Source: Linnemannia schmuckeri (lineage: Eukaryota > Mortierellomycota > Mortierellomycetes > Mortierellales > Mortierellaceae). From it: a DNA stretch of 64,000 nucleotides. The stretch lies in contig JANATG010000010.1 in NCBI GenBank assembly GCA_029449235.1, forward strand, positions 620,001 to 684,000. Reading direction: 5' to 3'. The translations under genes and the position numbers were made by a program. A model generated the notes under the pieces. It was not told the origin of the DNA. It saw nothing but the letters and a program-made list of their open reading frames with translations, and made no database searches. Shown here in pieces: positions 56,645 through 64,000 of this stretch; the stretch's first letter is position 1; every line of letters begins with the position of its first letter.

Positions 56645-59600
56645 TTAGTGAGTGACCTCCAAGTTCTGCTTCTTGCAGAGCTCAGAGTAAAGTCCACCCT
56701 GGGAAATGAGCTCGTAGTGACGACCCGACTCGACAATGGCTCCGTCCTTGACAACCAGAATCAAATCGGCATCCTGAATGGTGCGCAGGCGATGGGCAAT
56801 GATAATGGTGGTGCGGCCAGTACGAGCGCGGTCGAGGGCCTCCTGGACCAACTTCTCAGACTCAGAGTCCAAGGCAGAGGTGGCCTCGTCGAGCAGGAGG
56901 ATCTTGGGGTTGCGAATCAAGGCACGAGCAATGGCGATACGCTGCTTCTGACCACCAGACAACTGCGAACCCTTGTCTCCGACGCGGGTATCGTAACCTT
57001 GGGGCAACGAAACAACAAAGTCGTGGATGTTCGAGGCCTTGGCAGCAGCAACAACCATCTCCTGGTCGACATGCTGACCATCGGGGATACCGTAGCGGAT
57101 GTTCTCGCCGATCGAGATGTCAAACAGGACGGGTTCCTGACCAACAAGCGCCATGTGCTGGCGAATGTTATTCAACTGAAGGTCGCGGACGTCGTACTTG
57201 TCGATCGTGGCCTTGCCGTCCAAGACATCATACCAGCGCTCCAACAGGGCAATGATGGTCGACTTTCCGCACCCGGAGGGTCCAACCAAAGCGACAGTCT
57301 GGCCAGGCTTGACAGTGACATCGACTCCGTTGAAGATCTGCTGGTTAAGGCGAGTAGGATAGTGGAACTGGACGTTCTCAAGACCCATGTGGCCATCAAC
57401 ACGCGCAGGGGTAATACCGTCCTTCTCGGCGTCAATGGTGGTGTGTTTGTCCAAGAGTTCGTAAACGTTGATGGCAGACTCCTTGCCCTTGATGTAGCGA
57501 GGAAGCTGGGAGGCGATCTGACCGAGACCCATACTCATAAAAACAACATAGAACAGAGTCTGGATAAGCCCTTGGTAGGTAAGCATGCCGGCTTCCACAA
57601 AGCGGTGACCAGCATAGAATCCGATGGCATAGGTCCAGAACATGATTCCCTGCGACAAGGCGTAACCGATAGATCCAATGTAGGCACGACGGAGAGCAAA
57701 CGAGTGGGGCTCCTGGGTAACCTTGTAGTACTTGTCCTCAAAACTCGACTCCTTGGCCAAAGTAACGACGGTGCGGATGTTGGTAATGGCCTCGTTGGCG
57801 ACACGACCAGACTGCTCGTAAGCCTTCTTGGTCTTATTGCTGAATCCGGTCAAGGCGGCAATGGCAAAGTACTGGGAGGCGGCCAAGAGAGGAATAAGAG
57901 CCAAAATGACCAAGGTCAGGCGCCAGGACTCGGAAAAGGCGTAACCAAGACCCAAGGCGACGGTGGCGATGGTCTGGAAAGCCAATTTCATAATCTGAGA
58001 AACCAACTCGTGCATCTGATAGGCATCTGTAGCCAGGCGGGAAGTCAAGGCACCGGTGTTGTTCTCCTCCTTGTCAAAGAAGCCCATCTCCTGGCTAAGG
58101 ATGGACTGGAAACTGAGGGTTCGCATGCGACGGGCCATCGTCTCACCGACGTACTCAAAGATGACGATGGCTCCTCCATTGGTGACGAGGGCAGCGATAC
58201 CGATGACGACAAACATGAGGGCGTTGTTGTTGGACTCTGAGACAAAGTTGTCGGGGCGGGGGACGACGTTGAGGACATACATGACCTGACCAAAGAACTT
58301 TGCAAAGATAGGGAAGATAACACCGGCACCGCCAGAAAGAATGGCACCAAAAACAATGAGAGCCCACTCGGGACGCATCGCGTTGAAAACACGACCAAGG
58401 GGTGCCTTTTGAGCTTTGATCATGGCCTTGCGCTCTTTTTCACGGCGGTTCTCAGCCTCCTCAGCGGTTTCGGGAACGGCAATCGTAGTATCAACCTTCT
58501 GGAGCGACTTTTCGGAACGGGGGATGGATCTGGCGGAGGACATGCGGCGGAGCTTGGTAGCAAGACTAAAGCTCTTGCGGTGGTCGGCGGTACCCTGGTG
58601 AGCGACAACGTCCTCGTCAGCAATGGCAATATGGGCAGGCTGTGCGACGGGAACTTCAGCAACAATGTCGGGTTGAGCCTCGACATCAACACCTCCGGAC
58701 TTGAGCTGCTGCTTGGCGACAAAATCGGCGTAGGTTCCACCCTGGGCGAGAAGAGATTCGTGCGATCCAGATTCAATGACGACTCCCTTGTCCATGACAT
58801 AGATGACGTCGGCGTTCATGATGGTTGAGAGGCGGTGAGCAATAACAATGGTCGAGCGTCCAGCGGCAGCGTTGTCGAGAGCAGCCTGAACGATACGCTC
58901 AGACTCGGTATCGAGGGCAGAGGTGGCCTCATCGAGCAACAGGATACGGGGGTTCTTGATCATGGCACGAGCAATGGCGATACGCTGCTTCTGACCTCCA
59001 GACAACAGGGCACCCTTTTCGCCGACCAAGGTGTTGTACTTCTCGGGAAGCTTAGAGATAAAGTCGTGAGCGTTGGACAGACGGCAGGCATCCTCGATTT
59101 CTTTGTCGGTGGGCTGAGCCTGGTCCTTGCGAATACCGTAAGCAATGTTCTGGCGAATAGAGGCGTTGAAGAGAACGGGTTCCTGAGAGACAATTCCGAC
59201 AGTGTCGCGAAGGTAAGTGACATTCCAGTCCTTGAGTTCAACTCCGTCCAAAGTAATCGATCCAGCTTAAGGAAAAAAAATGAAATAATTAGTACACTAA
59301 TATGGGGAAAATGTTGCCAAATTCAGCTAAAACAAGCCAAAAGTGTATTAAAAAAAACTTACAGATGGGGTCGTAGAAACGCTCAACCAATCCGACAATG
59401 GTAGACTTTCCAGATCCAGAGTGACCAACCAAGGCGACAGTCTGTCCTGGCTTAACCTCAATGTTCATCTTCTTCAAAATGGGGACGTCAGGGCGAGAGG
59501 GATAGTGGAAGTCGACATCAGTAACAATGATGTGTCCGGCAACGTTCTCGGGCTTGGCACCACCGGGATTGGACGAGTCAATGGTGGGAATGCGATCGAT

Positions 59601-61048
59601 GGTCTTGAAGATCTGGTAGGCAGCACCCTGCGCGCTGGCAAAAGCAGCAGCGTTGGGTCCAATGCTTCCAAGAGCGAATCTACACAAAGGAACCAATTCA
59701 ACATGGATTATGTTAGTGGAGCGGCTGCATTTCCATGGTCATAATAAGGCTTTTAACATACACCCAAGACATAACACTTACGCTCCCATGATCATGCCGA
59801 AGAAGACGTTGATAACCTGACCACCGGTCATGTGGCCTTCGAAAACCTGGCGGGCACCGTACCAAAAGGTCAAACCATAGGTGGCAAAAAGAATGAACAT
59901 GAAGGCACCAACACCGGAACCGGTGGCGATGGCTCTCTTCTTTCCGTGGAGGAAGGCGGTATCCAGCTGCTTGACATAAGACTCGGTCTCGCGTTTCTGA
60001 CCACCAAAGGCGACAATGGTGCGGATGGCGGAGATGGCCTGCTCAGCAACAGCTCCAGCTCCTGCGTATGAATCCTGACCCTTGGAGGCGTTGGCAACAG
60101 TAAACTTTGTCATCAAGGCAGCGCAAGCACCAATGAGTGGGACGCAACTGAGGAGGACCAAACTAAGCTTCCAGCCTCTGACAAAACCGATGACAAAACC
60201 GGCGATAAAGGTGGTGAAACTGGACAAGACCAAACCGACCTTGTCAGCCATGCCGTCGTAGATCAATTGGGTGTCCGAGTTGAGACGAGTGGTGAGGGAT
60301 TCGGCCTGCTTGCCGGTATCGTGCCATCCAATGTCCTGACGAAGAATGGCGTGGAGATACTCCTCGCGGATACGCTTGACTTGGTTTTCGGCAGATAGGG
60401 TCCAGAAGCACATTTGCAGGTACGAGGCGAGGAAAATACCAGCACCAACGATAGTAAACTTCACAACGTAACCGATAATGTCATCAGCGCTGGCAAGGCC
60501 TTGACCCATAGCCGCCATGATGTCTCCCATCAAAAGAGCGACCAAAGGTTGACCGACACCGGTACCAATGGAAGCGATCGCCGCGATACTATTAGTTCGA
60601 TAGGGAGACATTAAAAGCATTAGAAGTCGAAAGTATGGGGCATAGTGAACAAACAAGACAAAATAAGTTCACGTTGCACAGAGCGAATCAATTGTATAAG
60701 TCTGCTCCACACGAAGAAAAGACGAAAATGGCTATGGTTGCAAAATATAAACATTGGGTGGACTTACGCAATGTAAAGGTACTCTTTGGGAGTAGCGAAA
60801 CGGTAGAGCTCCAAGTAGCCGACAGCCTTAACAGGCTCACTGGCCTCCTTGCCCTTCTTTTTCTTATTCTTCTTGCCCTTGCCATCTCCAGCCTCGGAGG
60901 CTTCTTCGGTGGAGAGGGTGCTGGCGGCAGCACTAGGAGCAGTGGCCTCCTTGGAGGGGAGAGTGTCAACGATAGCAGGGGTGGCGGCGATGGTATTGGA
61001 ACTCTGACCAGCCTGCTTAATTTGCTCGAGCTCCATCTTGTCAGTCAT
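56645..61048 (-). CDS. ABCB-type (P-glycoprotein/MDR-like) full ABC transporter
   Basis: Exons are 60768-61048, 59782-60588, 59363-59679 and 56645-59265 (1341 residues, all in phase). The layout is TMD1-NBD1-TMD2-NBD2. NBD1 has Walker A GHSGSGKST (448-456), signature LSGGQKQR and Walker B ILLLDEATSALD. NBD2 repeats this with GPSGCGKST (about residue 1110), LSGGQKQR and ILLLDEATSALD, so both ATP sites look complete. The N-terminus is Ala/Ser/Thr-rich with a lysine cluster (GKKNKKKKGKEA) before the first membrane block, and the linker after NBD1 contains SFSLATKLRRMSSARS. Members export xenobiotics, lipids or pheromone; the substrate cannot be deduced. A TATATAA element at 61,694-61,703 may belong to its promoter, implying a long leader. 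Confidence 0.95.
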
Positions 61049-63974
61049 GGTTTATTATCCGACTGGTCGTATCCAAGATAGAGAGTTGAGTTGGTGAGTG
61101 AGGTGTGAGTTGAAGTGAGAGGATAGTAAGAGGAGGAGGGTGGTAAAAGGGAAAGACAAGGAAGGAGGGGAAAAGAGAAGAGAAAGAGAGGGAGAGAGAA
61201 ATGGTTAATATAACGGCGTCTGTGTCTGCAGGAAGAAATAGGGTTGAGTGCCGTTGGGTGGAGCGAATGGAAGGGAAGTAATGAAAATGCCAAACCCCAA
61301 AAAGAAACAAAAAAATAGAGAGAATAAAGAGCACGATCGAAAAACAACAAAAAAAACTGCGGGCGGAGTATGTGGCTGGGAGAAGTGGAGAAAGGAATGA
61401 GATTGGGCGAGAGATGGTATTGACGATATGATATGGACAAGAAAAACAAAAACAAAAACAAAAATGTCCGTAACAGTGGAGTTTCAGTTGAGTATATGTA
61501 TCGCTGAATAAAAAAAAGTTTGTTTAAGTACGACAACGGAGATGATGATGCGGGTGGTCTGGCGGTTCAATCGTGTGCTTTGCTTTACTTTTGTAGAAGG
61601 TAAAGGGTATCAATGTGTCAAGTCAAGGTGTATCGGTGGGTGATGAGGAAAAGATAGGGGGTTGAGAGAGAGAGAGACAACGCGGGGACAGTGTTATATA
61701 GGGGAGAGTTGAGATGGCTTGTTGCCGTGAGGGGATCTCTTGGAGGGAATCGTGAGTATGAGGGTATGGATGTGGATATGGAAAGGGCGAGAAGGTGGAT
61801 GCAATTTGGTTAACGAAAATAACGAGAGAATAGGGGTAGGGAGAGGAGTGAAGGACAGAACAGGACAGGACAAGGGGAGGAAGAAATAAAGAGACAAAGA
61901 AAGAGATGAAAGGAAGAGACAAGAGAAAGAAGGACGAGAAATAAGAGACACCATGGGATAATGAAATCCCGGAGAAATCAGATATTGCTCTCACCTTTAG
62001 GGACTCTTGGGCTGCGAAAGGATTTATATGTATTTTTGCTTTCTTCTTTTAACCCTTTGTCGTAAAAAAAAGGGAGCAGGAGTGTGGGTGGTTATTTCAA
62101 CCGGGAGGATAAAGGGTGATCTGATGTGGATGTAAGAACCGATGCTTCCGAGCTAACAAACAGATGAGGGATTGTTGTCTGTATGTGTATGAATAATGGA
62201 AAGGGAAATAGGTTGGTGAGAAAAGAAAACAAAAAAAAAGGACAAAAAATAGGACCGAGGTGTCCTCATTTTATAGCAAAAGCCGTTTAGAGTTTTGTTT
62301 TTTTTCCTCTTTTTTTTTACAGCCTGTGCAGTGCAAAGCTGACAATCTTCCGATGAGAGACAAAAAGGAAGTTTTTTCTCTTTTAATTGACTCCTTCCGC
62401 CCCAAAATAACAAGACAAAGCTCTGCTCAACCCTGGGCCCATTCTCGTTCTCATACATTCTATATTATTATCCGTACTGGCAACCCCGACAGACTATCAA
62501 GATACAAACCCGCAGTTTCTAGCACTGCGGCTGGGGATTCCCACTCCGGCGACCCTCCCTCCTCTCTCCAGCATTGCTCCCGTCGTTTCAAAGGCGCCAA
62601 CTACGGGTAATTTTTGGGATGGGTTGGTGGAGTAGAAGCCCCTGTTCAATTTTTTCATAGTGTAGTTTGGCTCCAGTGCTCCAATCGCACCTAGACCCAG
62701 CTCATGTCAATGCTATTGTTCAAGGTTACAGCAAGGATCACTAGACTGTGGTAATCAGGCTTTTCTCCTCTTCCTCTCCGTCCTTTCCCACTCGCCTATT
62801 GTCCTATTCTTTAATGCTTATTGTCATCACAGTCCTTTGTTCCCTTGAGGAGGTTTCTTGATCATTAAAGACACCTCTGCATTCGGCTGAACACAAAGCA
62901 GCAGCCGTTTTTGTTCTTCAATGTTTTGTTTTGGAAATGAATTAAAGGCAAATAAACAGTTTAGAATCGGATATGTGAAAAATCAAATTGGCTTCTACGT
63001 CCCTACAAAAAACCGGTTTTTTTAAGCTTTTGACCAAGTAAAATTATTCATTCGATGTGTGTCGTTTAAATTACCAACATTCGTAGGTCTCAAGCGACAC
63101 AAAGGATACATATCCATTCCCACCCCAATCATGGTACACAATGCCGTGTAAAAAAATGCTCACAAAGCACATCCAGCAATTCAACAACCCCTGCAAATAG
63201 GTGCACAGTTCTAAACGTCGTGATCGTCCCACCTGATGGATAGTTTCGCTACAAAAACGAACAAAACCTGTCTGCCCTTTGAACACTGGCAGGTTATGCC
63301 AAGCTTGATTGTCAAATGCACTTTAGTGTATCACAGAAGAAAGGGGGGCCGATATGATATAGATGGTTGAATAGTGGTTGATGGTTGAACTGATTAGGAT
63401 AACTGTGACGGTTAAGTGCAGTGGCATGTTGTTTGTGTGCGGTACGATGTTTGCTGGGAAAGGGAGATTGACAAAGGGGTAGAGAAAGCAACTCACGGAC
63501 CAAGAGCCAAGAATCTTTGGCCAAGGAAGGAAGCGTGCAATGTGATAAACGTTTGGTATGTGGTGACATGGCGTGTGACATTGCTCGGCAACCAAGTAAT
63601 CAAACAAGTGAGCGCCCAAAACAATCAATGCAAGAGAATGCCAAGAAGTAGACAAACCAGACAAGCCAGAAAAGGACAGCATCCTCACTTCTTATTTTTT
63701 TCATTGAAACCCCTGCACAACGCTCTTTGTTTTGTCTACTTTTCTTCCACATTAAGTTATTTTGATATCCTTTTCTTCATCTCCTCTTTTTCATGGTGCC
63801 TGACCCTTTTCACTTTTGGCTTGTTGTTAATTGAGCGTAAAAAGGGATCAGGAGTCAAGGATATCAAGGGGTGTGAACGAGGTGGGGGGACTGGTTTTCG
63901 TCCTTTGTCTACTTTGCTTATCCCTCCCCCCCCCCTTTTTTTTTGTTGAATCGCCCTCTATCGCATCGGAGAAC
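61049..63974. other. Long non-coding stretch at the right end
   Basis: About 2.9 kb with no convincing gene. 61,050-61,950 is A/G-rich on the plus strand (pyrimidine-rich leader of the ABC gene on the minus strand). 62,450-63,900 is mixed sequence whose open frames lack recognisable domains. Confidence 0.5.
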
Positions 63975-64000
63975 ATGGCCAAAAAGGGCAAGCAAACAGG
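63975..64000 (+). CDS. Start of a gene cut by the right edge
   Basis: ATG at 63975 in a good context (GAACATGGCC) begins MAKKGKQT and runs off the window. A C/T-rich leader with a C-run and T-run lies just upstream. Too short to identify; a lysine-rich nuclear or ribosomal-type protein start would look like this, but that is a guess. Confidence 0.35.

Noticed and set aside
56648..58240. 530-codon open frame on the plus strand opposite the ABC transporter
   Set aside because: It is an antisense shadow of a strongly conserved transporter. The text is Gly/Asn/Val/Leu-rich with no domain, and the opposite strand carries both Walker motifs and signatures.
1..64000. tRNA, rRNA, CRISPR, intact transposon or secondary-metabolite core gene
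   Set aside because: I scanned for cloverleaf-like elements, direct-repeat arrays, transposase or reverse-transcriptase motifs and large synthase domains, and none was seen. A tRNAscan or HMM run could still find something short that I missed.

Overview
The window looks like nuclear DNA of an early-diverging filamentous fungus. The signs are cytosolic ribosomal protein genes interrupted by short GTAAGT..AG introns, an exocyst subunit, a small mitochondrial Tim chaperone, GPI-type chitin deacetylases, and many poly-A/T runs. Mucoromycota, and probably Mortierellaceae, is my best inference from gene content and gene style; no sequence search was possible. All gene models were spliced by eye, and exon phases were checked arithmetically.

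Region 1 (1-16,837) is a head-to-tail minus-strand array of short-chain dehydrogenases resembling retinol dehydrogenases. All share one three-exon structure. Five copies are intact (C, D, F, I, J), one carries a late nonsense codon (B), three are pseudogenes (A, E, H) and one is a small relic (G). Local near-identity between C and D exon 1, and between F and H exon 2, suggests gene conversion or recent partial duplication. The array runs off the left edge.

Region 2 (17-33 kb) is ordinary housekeeping sequence: a TMEM135-like membrane protein, a START-domain lipid-transfer protein, an AIG1/FAR-17a-like membrane protein, TIM13 and SEC10 (divergent), and eS28.

Region 3 (33-42 kb) holds eS28 and eL31 as a divergent pair, a canonical chitin deacetylase, a Tbf1/TRF-like telomere-repeat binding protein with a C-terminal telobox Myb domain, and eL34.

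Region 4 (44-56 kb) holds two tandem decayed F-box/LRR-like genes, a second chitin-deacetylase homologue that has lost its key catalytic and metal-binding residues, a JmjC/cupin-8 protein, and a Stealth-family sugar-phosphate transferase with an EF-hand-like loop.

Region 5 (56-64 kb) holds a full-size ABCB-type transporter, a long gene-free stretch, and the first codons of a gene cut by the right edge. I saw no tRNA, rRNA, CRISPR array or intact transposon. The strongest leads are the birth-and-death SDR array with its conversion tracts, the apparent chitin-deacetylase pseudoenzyme, and the Tbf1/TRF-like protein.
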